Both the position numbers and the translations under genes were made by a program. A stretch of DNA of 35,010 bases. It comes from a virus. Positions 13,825-22,895 of the stretch are shown here, piece after piece. Position 1 is the first letter of the stretch; the number at the start of each line of letters is the position of its first letter. The DNA lies in IMG/VR virus record IMGVR_UViG_3300032268_001377, positions 1 to 35,010 of that record. One strand, given 5' to 3'. Under the pieces are notes generated by a model. The model was not told the DNA's origin. It did no database searches and saw nothing but the letters and a program-made list of their open reading frames with translations.

Positions 13825-14604
13825 ATGCCCGGCCTGACGCCCAGCTCGCCGCCCAACGCCAGCGCTACGGTGCGCGGCCTCGTCTCGACGCTGGCGCAGA
13901 CGTTCGCCGGCGTGAAGACGTTCCTCGCCCGCGCGGTGTTCCAGCTCGGCATCACCGCTGGCCTCGCTCGGCTCGATCTCCGTTCCGACCTCGGCGCGAA
14001 CGCGTCCGACGTGTGCGGCGTCGTCGGGTCGACCGTGGCGGACGGGTCGGTCAACGCGGCGGCGCGGCTCTTCTCGGTGCGAACGGGGCTCGGTGGGACT
14101 GAGGTCGAGAAGATCTGGATCGACAAGCAAGGCGACTTTCGGGCCGGAGCGGCCACGTTCGGGCTGTTCCGCGGCGCGTCAGCCTCTCTCGGCTTTGTTT
14201 CTGTCGATGATTCGCTTGGTGCTCAGATGCGGTTCGGGGCTATTCGATGGGTTCTCGACAACGGAAGCGCCACGCTGACCGACACGGCTGTGCTTGGGAA
14301 CCTTGTACGGTTTGAGCAAAACGGGCGGCAATCTCATCTAGGCACCGACTCGACCGGCACGCCCGGCGCAGCAACCATCAACCGCCCCACGGGGAAAAGC
14401 GCCATCGCGGCGGGGGCGTCGTCGGTCGTCATCACGAACTCGCTGGTCACGGCGGCCTCACGCGTGATCATCACCCCGCACGCCCGCGACGCGACGTGCA
14501 AGGAACTCATCGCCGTTCCGGGCGCGGGAATCATCACTGTGTCAGGCACCGCCAACGCGACCGCCGCGCTTCCGTTCAGCTGGGAAGTCTCGAACATCAT
14601 CTGA
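13825..14604 (+). CDS. Beta-rich fibre-like virion protein
   Basis: A 259-residue protein that looks like a phage appendage protein. The N-terminus (ATVRGLVSTLAQTFAGVKTF) resembles the repeat-like starts of fibre shafts. The middle is Gly/Ala-rich with alternating strands (GDFRAGAATFGLFRG), and the last 70 residues (SSVVITNSLVTAASRVIITP … GIITVSGTANATAALPFSWE) match the beta C-terminal domain common in tail-fibre or receptor-binding proteins. Its place between head-completion and tail-terminator genes is unusual for a fibre. A neck or head fibre is possible. Codons at 14180-14340 are less GC-biased than their surroundings. Confidence 0.68.
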   Translation: MPGLTPSSPPNASATVRGLVSTLAQTFAGVKTFLARAVFQLGITAGLARLDLRSDLGANASDVCGVVGSTVADGSVNAAARLFSVRTGLGGTEVEKIWIDKQGDFRAGAATFGLFRGASASLGFVSVDDSLGAQMRFGAIRWVLDNGSATLTDTAVLGNLVRFEQNGRQSHLGTDSTGTPGAATINRPTGKSAIAAGASSVVITNSLVTAASRVIITPHARDATCKELIAVPGAGIITVSGTANATAALPFSWEVSNII

Positions 14605-14612
14605 GGTGACAC

Positions 14613-14858
14613 ATGCCGACGCCCCGCCAGTGGTTCCGAGACGCACTCGCCGACTTCCGCGCCAGCCGCACGGGCAACCAGCGCCGCCAGCGGATTCGCG
14701 ACGACGTGGCCGCCCTCATCAACGCCGCGCAGGACTGGCAGGCTCGGTTCGACGCGCAGGAGAACGCGGCCGCGCGTGCCTTCGCTGACGATCGACCCGG
14801 ACAGTTCAACACGTTCGTCGACACCCTTTCGCCTGTCGAACCCGACCAGACGCCCTGA
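14613..14858 (+). CDS. Small hypothetical tail-region protein (81 aa)
   Basis: An 81-residue, Arg/Gln/Ala-rich helical protein (WFRDALADFRASRTGNQRRQ; DDVAALINAAQDWQARFDAQ) with an acidic proline-containing tail. ATG 14613 follows GAGGTGA (14603-14609). No family is recognised. Its placement beside the fibre-like gene suggests a chaperone or structural partner, without direct evidence. Confidence 0.6.
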   Translation: MPTPRQWFRDALADFRASRTGNQRRQRIRDDVAALINAAQDWQARFDAQENAAARAFADDRPGQFNTFVDTLSPVEPDQTP

Positions 14859-14861
14859 CGC

Positions 14862-16256
14862 ATGGCTGACGCGCGCTCCACCCTCGTGCTGGACTCCACC
14901 GGCGCCCCGCTGACGACGGCGACGCCGTCCTTCGTCGACTACCGCGACAGGGCGGGCAGCGCGCGCACGCCACCGGCCGCACCGTCGCATCTCGGCGGCG
15001 GCGTCTGGGCCTTCACGCCGTCGGACGCAGACGAGACGGCGGGCACCGTCGCCCTCGTCGACTTCGGGGCCGGTGCCGAGCCGCGCCGCGTGACGTGGGG
15101 CCTGCACCTGCCGGACGGCAGCAACCAGTTCTGGGCCGTGCACATCGAGGACGAGGCGGGCGCGCTGTGGACGGGCGCTGCGCCGACGGCGGGCGTGTAC
15201 GACGACAGCGCGGGCAGTCCACGCACGCCGCCGTCGCTGGCCGTCGTGTCGGGCGCATACCTCTTCGCGCTGACGCCCACGTCGGCCGATGTCGCGGCGG
15301 GCATCGAGGGGCGGCTCGACGGGCCCGCAGGCAGCAACCAGCCGTACTGGGCCTTCTCCTCGGTGCCGCTCGTCGAGGGTGGTGGCGCGCCGTTGCCGCT
15401 CGCCCCGTCGGTGGGCGTGCAGCCGACGCGGCTGGCGGCCAGCGCGCTCCGGGACTACCTCCTGCGCTACCTCCCCGCGAAGGTGACGCAACTCAACGCC
15501 CTGCGCGGCGCGGTGCTGAAGTCGCCCGCCGTCGGGCCGTGGAACATCTCCAGCGGCAGCCTCGCCCTCGCCACAGCCCGGGAGGGGGCGGTGACGACGG
15601 TGACGCTGCCGACGGGGGCGGCCGTCACGGCGGCGCAGGTGGTCACGGCCATCAACGCGGCGCCCGTCCCTGGCCTCACCGCGTCGGCCGACGGCGACGG
15701 GCGTCTCGTCCTCACGGCGGCCGCGCCCACGGAGGGCGTGCAGTCGGTGGCGCGCGTGACGGCGGGCGCGTCCAATGCCCTCTTCGGCTGGCCACAGGAA
15801 GGCGCGTACGAGACGACGACGGCCCTCACGGCCCCGACACACAAGGGTGTCCTCGACGGCTGGCCGGTGTCGTTGCCGGACATGGGGCGGACGTTCGCCG
15901 TCATCATCGGCGACAGGGACGCCGTGCCACTGGGCGGCGTGCGTCGGGATGAGCACACCGTCACCCTCGACGTGGCCGTGTGGGTGGCCGACAGGGCCGC
16001 CGGCGGACACCGCAGCCGCGAGACGCTGGAGTCGTGCGCGCGTGCCGTGCACGAGTTGCTGACGTCGGACGACGGCCGCACCCTCGGGCGTGCGCGCGTC
16101 GGCGACGTCATCCACACCGACGTCACCCGCATGCGCATCAAGGGCATGCCGTTCCAGGCGTTCGACGAGTCCAAGCGGCCCGTCGGAGGGCCCACCGAAG
16201 TCGCGTCACTCACCGTCACCGTCAAGGTGTTTCACCGCCCCAGCATCACCCCGTGA
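14862..16256 (+). CDS. Tail terminator-like protein with duplicated N-terminal beta domain
   Basis: A 464-residue composite protein. Residues about 1-95 and 95-185 are an internal duplication: DYRDRAGSARTPP … VWAFTPSDADETAGTVALVD, then YDDSAGSPRTPP … YLFALTPTSADVAAGIEGRL, each ending near a GSNQFW/GSNQPYW segment. Residues about 205-330 hold another beta region (NALRGAVLKSP; TTVTLPTGAAVTAAQVVTAI). The C-terminal third (PDMGRTFAVIIGDRDAVPLG … LDVAVWVADRAAGG … VASLTVTVKVFHRPS) fits the fold and location of tail terminator proteins that cap the tail tube. Terminators are usually 120-170 residues, so the extra domains are unusual and may decorate the neck. Confidence 0.6.
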   Translation: MADARSTLVLDSTGAPLTTATPSFVDYRDRAGSARTPPAAPSHLGGGVWAFTPSDADETAGTVALVDFGAGAEPRRVTWGLHLPDGSNQFWAVHIEDEAGALWTGAAPTAGVYDDSAGSPRTPPSLAVVSGAYLFALTPTSADVAAGIEGRLDGPAGSNQPYWAFSSVPLVEGGGAPLPLAPSVGVQPTRLAASALRDYLLRYLPAKVTQLNALRGAVLKSPAVGPWNISSGSLALATAREGAVTTVTLPTGAAVTAAQVVTAINAAPVPGLTASADGDGRLVLTAAAPTEGVQSVARVTAGASNALFGWPQEGAYETTTALTAPTHKGVLDGWPVSLPDMGRTFAVIIGDRDAVPLGGVRRDEHTVTLDVAVWVADRAAGGHRSRETLESCARAVHELLTSDDGRTLGRARVGDVIHTDVTRMRIKGMPFQAFDESKRPVGGPTEVASLTVTVKVFHRPSITP

Positions 16257-16264
16257 GGTAGCCA

Positions 16265-17446
16265 ATGGCCATCGTCCCCATCCGCGCGTATGACTCTCGC
16301 GTCCTCGCCCGCCTCGAAACGACGTTCGGCACGTCGCCGGACCCAGCCGCCGCGCAGGCCCTCGAGGTGGTGGCCGTCAACATGGGCCCCGTCGAGGCCG
16401 GCGTCATCCGCCCGAAGCGCGACCGGGCGCTGGGCCGCGGCGCACAGAACGACTTCGTGGAGGGGCGCGTCGAGCTCATCCCGTGGAGCCTCGAGACGTC
16501 GCTGAAGGGCCGAGCAGCCGTCGACACGGTGCCGGCCGAAGACGCGCTGTACCGGGCGGCGGGGCTGGCGCGTACCGTCAACGCGGGCACGTCGGTGGTG
16601 TATGCGACGGCGGGCGAGCCCAACCCCCTCCTCTCGGGCCTCACGCTCGAGCGCGTGCGCGGCGGCTCGACGCAGCTGGGCGCGCAGTCGGCCGAGCGCG
16701 GGTTCGGCGGGGCCGTCGAGCGCCTGACGTGGAAGGGCGGCGACACTGAGGCGGGCCTCATGGCCTCGGGCCGCTTCGTCGGGAAGGAACTGCGCGGCAA
16801 GCTGGACTCCATCACGCTGGCCAACGGCACGGTGACGTCCCTCACCATCACGGCCGAGGAGTCGTACCGGCTGGGCCTGGGCTTCTACCTGTGCGAGTCG
16901 GAGGCCATTCAAGTGACGGCGGTGACGCCGGGCGGGACGTCGGCCACCATCGTGCGCGGCGTTCTCTCGACGACGGCCGCAGCCCACACGGCGCAGCCGC
17001 TGGTGCCCTTCGTGCCGGCCGTCAGCAACCCCACGGGCCGGCCGCTGCCCGAGTCGACGTCCACCGTCACCGTCGACGGCGTCGCGCTGCGCATGCAGTC
17101 GTGGGAGGTGGCCTTCGCCACGGGCATCAGCCACCTGCCGGGCGAGACGGGCAACCGGCGCGTGCAGGGCCTGAAGGCGACGCGGTACAACGTCGAGTTG
17201 TCGATGCGCGGCGTCCTCTACGAGGACTATGAGTCCTTCCGCGGGCGCAGCACGGCGCGGCGCAACTGCCCCGTCACCATCGTGCAGGGCACGGGCGCGG
17301 GGCGCATCCTGACGCTGTCGATGCCCTTCACGGAAGTCATCGCGCCGGACTCGGCGGACTCGGCGGACGACGTCGCGCTGGTCGACCTCTCATTCCGCGT
17401 GCGCGACAACGCGGGCAACGACTCCCTCTCTCTCACCCTTACCTGA
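16265..17446 (+). CDS. Major tail (tube) protein
   Basis: A 393-residue beta-rich protein just upstream of the chaperone and tape-measure genes, the usual slot for the tail tube protein. The repeated structure ALGRGAQNDFVEGRVELIPW, RLTWKGGDTEAGLMASGRFV, MQSWEVAFATGISHLPGETG and LKATRYNVELSMRGVLYEDY resembles phage tail tube proteins with an N-terminal and a C-terminal tube-like barrel. It would polymerise as stacked rings around the tape measure. ATG 16265 follows GAGGTA. Confidence 0.83.
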   Translation: MAIVPIRAYDSRVLARLETTFGTSPDPAAAQALEVVAVNMGPVEAGVIRPKRDRALGRGAQNDFVEGRVELIPWSLETSLKGRAAVDTVPAEDALYRAAGLARTVNAGTSVVYATAGEPNPLLSGLTLERVRGGSTQLGAQSAERGFGGAVERLTWKGGDTEAGLMASGRFVGKELRGKLDSITLANGTVTSLTITAEESYRLGLGFYLCESEAIQVTAVTPGGTSATIVRGVLSTTAAAHTAQPLVPFVPAVSNPTGRPLPESTSTVTVDGVALRMQSWEVAFATGISHLPGETGNRRVQGLKATRYNVELSMRGVLYEDYESFRGRSTARRNCPVTIVQGTGAGRILTLSMPFTEVIAPDSADSADDVALVDLSFRVRDNAGNDSLSLTLT

Positions 17447-17453
17447 GGCGCAC

Positions 17454-17894
17454 ATGCTGACGCTGACGCAGTGGGACAGGTACGAGCTGGACATCGGCAA
17501 CAACCGCGAGCTGCCCAAGCCTGAGCGCGTCTTCCTCGAGGTGGAGCGCGGCTTGTCGGTGCGCCAGCGCGAGGCCTTCTCGAAAGCCCTGGGCGAGGCG
17601 TTGGGTGTGTTGGGTGTCGACGACGACGCCCTTCACAAGCTGGCCGCCGTGCTGTCGATGCACCTTCGCTGGGGCGGCGTGCCGCTGCGCTGGGAGGGCG
17701 GCGAAGTGACGACGCTGGAGGGCTACGTCCGGTTGGTGTTCGTCGAGCTGGCGCTGAGTCGGTACACACAGGAGCTGCTGCGCCTCGTGTACCGCGCCAA
17801 CAGCTGGGACTCGGAGGCGGCCCAGCTTTTCGAGCGGCCCTCTGGTACGGCGCTTGGTACCGGGACGACGGGCCTTCCTCCGCCGACGGTGTGA
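17454..17894 (+). CDS. Tail assembly chaperone (lambda G-like)
   Basis: A 146-residue, largely helical, acidic protein located between the tube and tape-measure genes. Segments such as TQWDRYELDIGNNRELPKPE, REAFSKALGEALGVLGVDDD and LEGYVRLVFVELALSRYTQE fit a G-like chaperone that coats the tape measure before tube assembly. The C-terminal 20 residues become Gly/Thr/Pro-rich. The next gene lies in the -1 frame with a 4-base overlap, the geometry in which many phages make a frameshifted G-GT fusion. Confidence 0.68.
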   Translation: MLTLTQWDRYELDIGNNRELPKPERVFLEVERGLSVRQREAFSKALGEALGVLGVDDDALHKLAAVLSMHLRWGGVPLRWEGGEVTTLEGYVRLVFVELALSRYTQELLRLVYRANSWDSEAAQLFERPSGTALGTGTTGLPPPTV

Positions 17895-18217
17895 CGTGGC
17901 GGCCGAGCGCGAAGTGGCGGTTCGACGCGGAACAAGGGTGGCTGGGCCGACGCCCGCCGCCTCGGCAGGGGCTTCCCGCGCAGCCGCTGCACAAGGACGT
18001 GCGCGTCGACATCGAGCGGGCCTTCGTCGTGTCGGAGCCGGCACTCCGGGTGTGGGGTGTGTCCGTGGCGACTGATGCCCCGCTGTACTCGGGCGGCGTC
18101 CTCGACGCGTGGCCGGCGTGGGTGGTGGATGTGCTGAAGGTGGCGAGGCCGGAGATGGAGTGCATCAAGGCCTTCCTCTCGTGGGAGGCGACGCAGCGCG
18201 GAGGCGGACATGGCTGA
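17891..18217 (+). CDS. Second tail assembly chaperone (lambda T-like)
   Basis: A 108-residue protein beginning at GTG 17891, overlapping the previous stop (GTGA) and lying in the -1 frame relative to it. It starts with a Trp-rich region (TWRPSAKWRFDAEQGWLGRR) and ends in a helix before the tape-measure start. The -1 frame stays open well upstream of the GTG and contains a Trp/Tyr-rich stretch (ALWYGAWYRDDGPSS), suggesting translation may enter by ribosomal frameshifting instead of, or as well as, the GTG. No canonical slippery heptamer was found. Role inferred from position. Confidence 0.62.
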   Translation: MTWRPSAKWRFDAEQGWLGRRPPPRQGLPAQPLHKDVRVDIERAFVVSEPALRVWGVSVATDAPLYSGGVLDAWPAWVVDVLKVARPEMECIKAFLSWEATQRGGGHG

Positions 18218-19676
18218 CTTGCAGCTGCGCATTCTGGGTGAGGACGCCGCGTCGTCGGCCTTCACGTCGGTGTCGTCGGCCGCCCGCAGCGCCCAGCAGG
18301 TGCTGGTGGACTTCGCGCGCGCCAGCGTGCGCAGCTACATGGAGGCCGAGCGCAGTCAGCGGCAATTGGCCGTCGTCGCGAAGGAGATGACGAGCGCGTT
18401 TCAGGCCCAGGCGTCGGCCCTCGCGCAGGCCAACGCGGTTTCGAGCGAGCTCGTCGAGTCCATCCAGACGCTGCTGTTGCGGTACGGCGCGGCACCCAAG
18501 GACGTCGAGGCCACTACGCAGGCCGTCCTCGACTTCGCTGCGGCGACGGGGACGGACGCGCGAGCGGCGGCCGAGGCGCTGACTCGAGGTGTCGAGACGG
18601 GCAGCGGCGCGGTGAAGGCGCTCGGCATCAACTTCAAGGCGACGGGAGAGCGCACGGAGGACTTGCGCCGGGCTGTCGATGCGCTGGGGAAGAAGTTCGG
18701 CGGGACGGGCGCGGCTGACGCGGAGTCGTTGGCGGGGCAGGTGCGGCTGGCTGAGGACGCTTTCGGGGACATTCAAAAGGCGTTTGGAGGATTCATCGCG
18801 GAAGTGGCTCAGAAGTCCGGCGCGCTGTCGGCGGTGACGGGGCTGCTGAAGTCCTTCCTTGAGGAGGTGCAGAGCGTCAATCGTTTCCTCGGCGCTGGCG
18901 GCTTCGACGCCATGGTGGGCGCGGCCAAGGCCTTCATCTCTGGCGACGATGGCGCCATGTCGGCCGCCCGGCTTCGCCTCGCCCAGGCACAGGCCGGTGG
19001 CGTGTTGGCGGAAGTCGGTGGCGGGTTGCAGAGCCAAGCGGAAGCTCGAGCGCTTGCTGTGGGTGGCGCTGGGCGGCGCGGGCGCGTCACTGGCGGCGGG
19101 GGTGGGGCGGCGGGTGGCGGCGTCATGGACATGTCGCGCTTCGAGATCGACCTCACGCCCGAGGGACCTGAAGCGCCGTCGGGGGCGCAGTGGCAGCAGA
19201 TGGCCGAGGCACAGCGCGCGGCAGAGCGACAGATGGCCGAGTCGCACGCCAAGGCGCTCGACGACTACCTGAAGTCCACGCGCGAGGCAGCGTCGAAGCT
19301 GGCGGCCGAGCAGGCGCGCTTTGCCCAAGCCGGCGCACAGGTAGGCGCGGCATTCGCCGACGCAGTGTCTCAGGGCATCCAGGCGCTTGCGTCTGGCGGG
19401 GAGCAGGACGCCGGGCAGGTGGTGGCCAACATCCTCGCGGGGCTGCTGCAGACGCTCGGCACCATCGTCGGCAACGTGCTGCTGCCCGGTATTGGTGGCG
19501 CGCTGGGTGGAGCCATCGGCGGGTTGGCCGGCGCGGGCGTGCGCGCAGCTGCCGCAGGGCCGACCGTCAACATCAACACTTTCGACTCACGCAATACGAG
19601 GGAGTTCTTCGAGGCGGACGGCGGGCGCGGCTTCTACAACGCGCAGCGCACGGGCCGCGGACAGGGAGGCCGGTAA
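18210..19676 (+). CDS. Tail tape measure protein
   Basis: A 488-residue protein rich in Ala/Gln/Glu helices, the only long helical protein of the tail module. The N-terminus LQLRILGEDAASSAFTSVSS is typical of tape-measure starts. A Gly-rich break (RRGRVTGGGGGAAGGGVMDM) near residue 300 separates two coiled-coil regions, and a hydrophobic glycine-zipper segment (LLPGIGGALGGAIGGLAGAG) lies near residues 427-446, as in many tape measures that cross the host membrane. Using about 0.15 nm per residue, the tail would be roughly 70 nm, short for a siphovirus. Its start overlaps the chaperone by 8 bases. Confidence 0.82.
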   Translation: MADLQLRILGEDAASSAFTSVSSAARSAQQVLVDFARASVRSYMEAERSQRQLAVVAKEMTSAFQAQASALAQANAVSSELVESIQTLLLRYGAAPKDVEATTQAVLDFAAATGTDARAAAEALTRGVETGSGAVKALGINFKATGERTEDLRRAVDALGKKFGGTGAADAESLAGQVRLAEDAFGDIQKAFGGFIAEVAQKSGALSAVTGLLKSFLEEVQSVNRFLGAGGFDAMVGAAKAFISGDDGAMSAARLRLAQAQAGGVLAEVGGGLQSQAEARALAVGGAGRRGRVTGGGGGAAGGGVMDMSRFEIDLTPEGPEAPSGAQWQQMAEAQRAAERQMAESHAKALDDYLKSTREAASKLAAEQARFAQAGAQVGAAFADAVSQGIQALASGGEQDAGQVVANILAGLLQTLGTIVGNVLLPGIGGALGGAIGGLAGAGVRAAAAGPTVNINTFDSRNTREFFEADGGRGFYNAQRTGRGQGGR

Positions 19677-20509
19677 TGCCTTACGGATTCATCCCAGCCA
19701 CACGCAACCGCGCCGGAGGGTTGGCGGCCTCGCAATTCACCGCGTCGTCTGGGCCGTCGAACGACACGCGGACGCGGCTCAACGACAGGCGTCTCGACAG
19801 GCAATTCATCTTCACATCGGCGTCGTCGGGCGTGACGCTGACGGTCGACCTCACCGTTGCGCAGGCAATCGACACCGCAGCCGTCGTCAACCACAACCTG
19901 CTGACGATCGGCTCCGGCACGCGCAGTATCGAGGTGCGCGGGGCGGATGACTCCGGTTTCACGACGGGAGTGGTCGGACCATTCGCGTCAACGCTGACAG
20001 GCACCGGGCCTAGGGCGAAGGACACGTGCGCAGCCTTCACGCAGGCCACCAAGCGCTACTGGCGCTTCACCTTCGTCTGGGGTGGTGGCGGCTCCGGCGT
20101 GTTGCGTGTCGGCGAGGTGGTGCTTGGTGCCGCGACGACGCTGTCTCGTGGAGAACTCGACGGCAGCGGTGATGATGAGCGCGTGCGGGCGCCGACGGTG
20201 GAACTGGCCAACGGCGGAGTCCGGGGCATCTTCCTCGCGGGGCCGGTGCTGACGCGGAGTCTCATCTTCGCGGAGTTCACCGAGGCGGAGAACGCCATCC
20301 TGCGCACGCTGTGGCGCGACTGCCGAGGCCCCGCCATTCCGCTGCTGTGGTGCGACGACTGGCGTCAGGGCGTCTTCGGTGAGGCGCAGCAGCGGTGCCT
20401 GTACGGACATCTCGAGATGCCCGCCTACTCGTGGCGGTGGCAGGACTTCAGCATCGTGAAGCCGCCCGACTTCGTCATCCGCAGCCAGGGGCGTGAGGTG
20501 GGTGCATGA
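19676..20509 (+). CDS. Distal/minor tail protein
   Basis: A 277-residue beta-rich protein. ATG 19676 overlaps the tape-measure stop (TAATG). The N-terminal half (TVAQAIDTAAVVNHNLLTIG … SIEVRGADDSGFTTG; RYWRFTFVWGGGGSGVLRVG) resembles galactose-binding/discoidin-like folds used in distal tail proteins. The C-terminal half (RSLIFAEFTEAENAILRTLW; PAIPLLWCDDW) matches a segment often seen in minor tail proteins next to the hub. It probably joins tube to baseplate. No exact family assigned. Confidence 0.7.
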   Translation: MPYGFIPATRNRAGGLAASQFTASSGPSNDTRTRLNDRRLDRQFIFTSASSGVTLTVDLTVAQAIDTAAVVNHNLLTIGSGTRSIEVRGADDSGFTTGVVGPFASTLTGTGPRAKDTCAAFTQATKRYWRFTFVWGGGGSGVLRVGEVVLGAATTLSRGELDGSGDDERVRAPTVELANGGVRGIFLAGPVLTRSLIFAEFTEAENAILRTLWRDCRGPAIPLLWCDDWRQGVFGEAQQRCLYGHLEMPAYSWRWQDFSIVKPPDFVIRSQGREVGA

Positions 20510-22893
20510 CATTCGCTCTCCTGTCGCCGCAGCCTGTCCCCGGTGCTGCCATTACCATGGAGGTATCGACGGACAACTTCGCCACCACGCTGGTGGTGGA
20601 CGGCGTCACGCAGCGGTGGAGCACCGTCACGGGCGGCTTCACGGTGCCCATCGTCGGCTCCCCGTTGCTCGAGTTCGACGGGCGCATCATCTCGGTGGGG
20701 CGTCACCAGCGCAGCCTGTCGGCCGACGGCCTCATGGCGGCGTCGACGCTGTCGATGGTGCTGGACAACACCGACGGCACCTTCGACTGGATGACGAAGC
20801 CCGAGACGGTGACGTCGACGCTGCTGAAAGCGCGCTTCCGCGTGGCCCTGTCGTTGTTTGACCCAGCGCAGCCGACGTCCGAGGGCGGGCGGTTGATGGG
20901 TGTCTTCACGTGTCTGGACTTCCCGTCTCGAGACGAGTCGCGTGTCTTCCTCGAGCTCGCCGACGATGCGCTGGCGGCGGCCGACATCGCCACCCCGCCC
21001 TCGCTGCTGGACTGGATGAGGGCGACGGGCGGTGTTGGTGGCGTGGCTGCCGACTTCGGCAACGCGAGCGGGGCCTACGCTGGCGTCGACGGCAACTGGG
21101 GGACAGACGCGCGCCGGCCGTTGCCGTTGGCATTCGGAAGCGTCCGCGTGCCGCTGCTTCCGACGGTGCGCAAGTGGGTCAACACACTGACGCGAAACTC
21201 GCTGACGTCACCGCGAGTGCAGTGCGTGTTGTGCTGCACGACGCTCGACAACCTTGTCGGTCCTCCTGACTCGGCGCTCTTTCAGCTCATCCCCGACAAG
21301 CAGACCAACTCGTTTCCCGGCCCGCCTCAGGCTTGGTATTCGCTCAACAAGTCGGTGCAGGTGACGAAGTCCGGGAAGAACTGGCGCATCTGGTTCGTGG
21401 ACTTCGACCTGACGCTGATGCTGTCCGTCCCGTTCGTGATGAATGACCTTTTGGGTGGGCAGTTCGGCGCGCCTGGCGCGCTGGTGTCGAGCGTCGATCT
21501 CGGCGCCTTCTGGGAGGCTTTCTGGCAGGCGTGTGGTGGAGGCATCAGCGCCTTGGCCTTCCCTCTGTCTTCGCACACGTACCCGCCCTCGTTCGATGCG
21601 TTTGGTGGGCGGCTGAATGCTGCCATTCCGTGCAGCAACGTGGCGCGCGACCTCATCCAGCAATACTCGCGCGGGACGCTGTCGGTAGACGCGACATCCT
21701 TCAATGACGTGGCGGCGGCCAACCCAGGGAATCAAGCTGCCGTGTACGTCGGGGAAATCGGACTCCTGTCGACGGCACGCGCCGAGACGACCGTCGTCAC
21801 GGAGGCGGGGCAGCTCCGCGGCGTCCTCCGCACGCTGGCGTCGTCTGGGCAGTTCGACTTGTCGGTGTTGCCGGACGGGCGCGTGCGGGCGCTCGCCAAC
21901 ACCGCCACCTTCGCGCAGTACGCCACAGCCAGCACGGGCGTGGGGCTGACGACGCTCGACGAGACACGCATCGTGGCCGACTCGCTGCGGCTGCGGACGC
22001 CCTCCCAGGGGCAGCGGTGGGCGCCGTACAACCGCGTGTACATCGAGACGGGCGGGCAGCGACGCGGGCCGTTCGACCACACCGGGAACATCGTCGACTG
22101 GGGCAAGCCCTTCACCCGCGTCGTCGATGCGTCGTACACCGACGTTGGCCTCACCATTGGCGACGTCTTCGGCATCGGCAACCCGCAGGGCTTCGAGGTG
22201 GTGGAGCGGCAGTTTCAGCTGGAGTCGCGCGTGCGGCCGGTGGTGTCCTTCCGCTACGGGCCCGAGGCGATGGCGCTCGAGCTGGGCGACTTCTTCCAGC
22301 TGTCCATCACCCGCGGCGGCGCGTCCTTCCCGGATACGTACACCGACGCCATCTGGAAGGTGGAGTCGCTCAACTACCTGCACGAGACGGGGCAGGTGGA
22401 GGTGGAGGCCGTCTGGGTGTCGGACATCCTCACCGAAGTGCCGTTCCTTCTCGACGACGAGGCGCTCATCACGCGGGCGAGCTCGGCCACGTACAACGGC
22501 GGCGGCGTCACCGTCAGCGTGCTTGACGACAACGTGGCCACCTTCTCGGCCGGCAACCTCACCTCGGCTGGCGTGCAGGCAGGGGACATCCTCGTGCTGC
22601 AGGACGGCGACGCAAACGAGGCCTCAACGGAGTTCGCCCACAACCGGGGCCTGCGCATCACCGTTATCAACTCGGCTTTCGAGTTGACGGTGTCGGATAC
22701 CATCCGCGCCGTCGGCGGCACTATCGCCATCTCGACGTGGAAGATTCTGCGCGGACACACCACCTACCCGACGGCCATCTCCGACCCCACGAACTACCCG
22801 GACGGCAGCCGCATGTACGGGAAGGCCGCCGACACGAAGACGGCCGGCGTCTACAGCAACAGCGACACCGGCAACCGACTCTCCACGGGGTAA
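20506..22893 (+). CDS. Tail hub / baseplate protein
   Basis: A 795-residue protein, the largest here, immediately after the distal tail protein. Repeated beta segments (TTLVVDGVTQRWSTVTGGF; LSADGLMAASTLSMVLDNTD; SRDESRVFLELADDALAAAD) and a region with PLPLAFGSVRVPLLPTV suggest a baseplate hub that anchors fibres and contacts the tape-measure tip. The last 180 residues (SSATYNGGGVTVSVLDDNVA … GDILVLQDGDANEASTEF) form an added beta domain. No hydrolase motif is visible. ATG 20506 overlaps the upstream stop. Confidence 0.73.
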   Translation: MTFALLSPQPVPGAAITMEVSTDNFATTLVVDGVTQRWSTVTGGFTVPIVGSPLLEFDGRIISVGRHQRSLSADGLMAASTLSMVLDNTDGTFDWMTKPETVTSTLLKARFRVALSLFDPAQPTSEGGRLMGVFTCLDFPSRDESRVFLELADDALAAADIATPPSLLDWMRATGGVGGVAADFGNASGAYAGVDGNWGTDARRPLPLAFGSVRVPLLPTVRKWVNTLTRNSLTSPRVQCVLCCTTLDNLVGPPDSALFQLIPDKQTNSFPGPPQAWYSLNKSVQVTKSGKNWRIWFVDFDLTLMLSVPFVMNDLLGGQFGAPGALVSSVDLGAFWEAFWQACGGGISALAFPLSSHTYPPSFDAFGGRLNAAIPCSNVARDLIQQYSRGTLSVDATSFNDVAAANPGNQAAVYVGEIGLLSTARAETTVVTEAGQLRGVLRTLASSGQFDLSVLPDGRVRALANTATFAQYATASTGVGLTTLDETRIVADSLRLRTPSQGQRWAPYNRVYIETGGQRRGPFDHTGNIVDWGKPFTRVVDASYTDVGLTIGDVFGIGNPQGFEVVERQFQLESRVRPVVSFRYGPEAMALELGDFFQLSITRGGASFPDTYTDAIWKVESLNYLHETGQVEVEAVWVSDILTEVPFLLDDEALITRASSATYNGGGVTVSVLDDNVATFSAGNLTSAGVQAGDILVLQDGDANEASTEFAHNRGLRITVINSAFELTVSDTIRAVGGTIAISTWKILRGHTTYPTAISDPTNYPDGSRMYGKAADTKTAGVYSNSDTGNRLSTG

Positions 22894-22895
22894 CG

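Noticed and set aside
14334-16115. 593-codon antisense open frame across the fibre-like and terminator-like genes
   Set aside because: Shadow of GC-rich coding; no ribosome site, low-complexity arginine-rich product.
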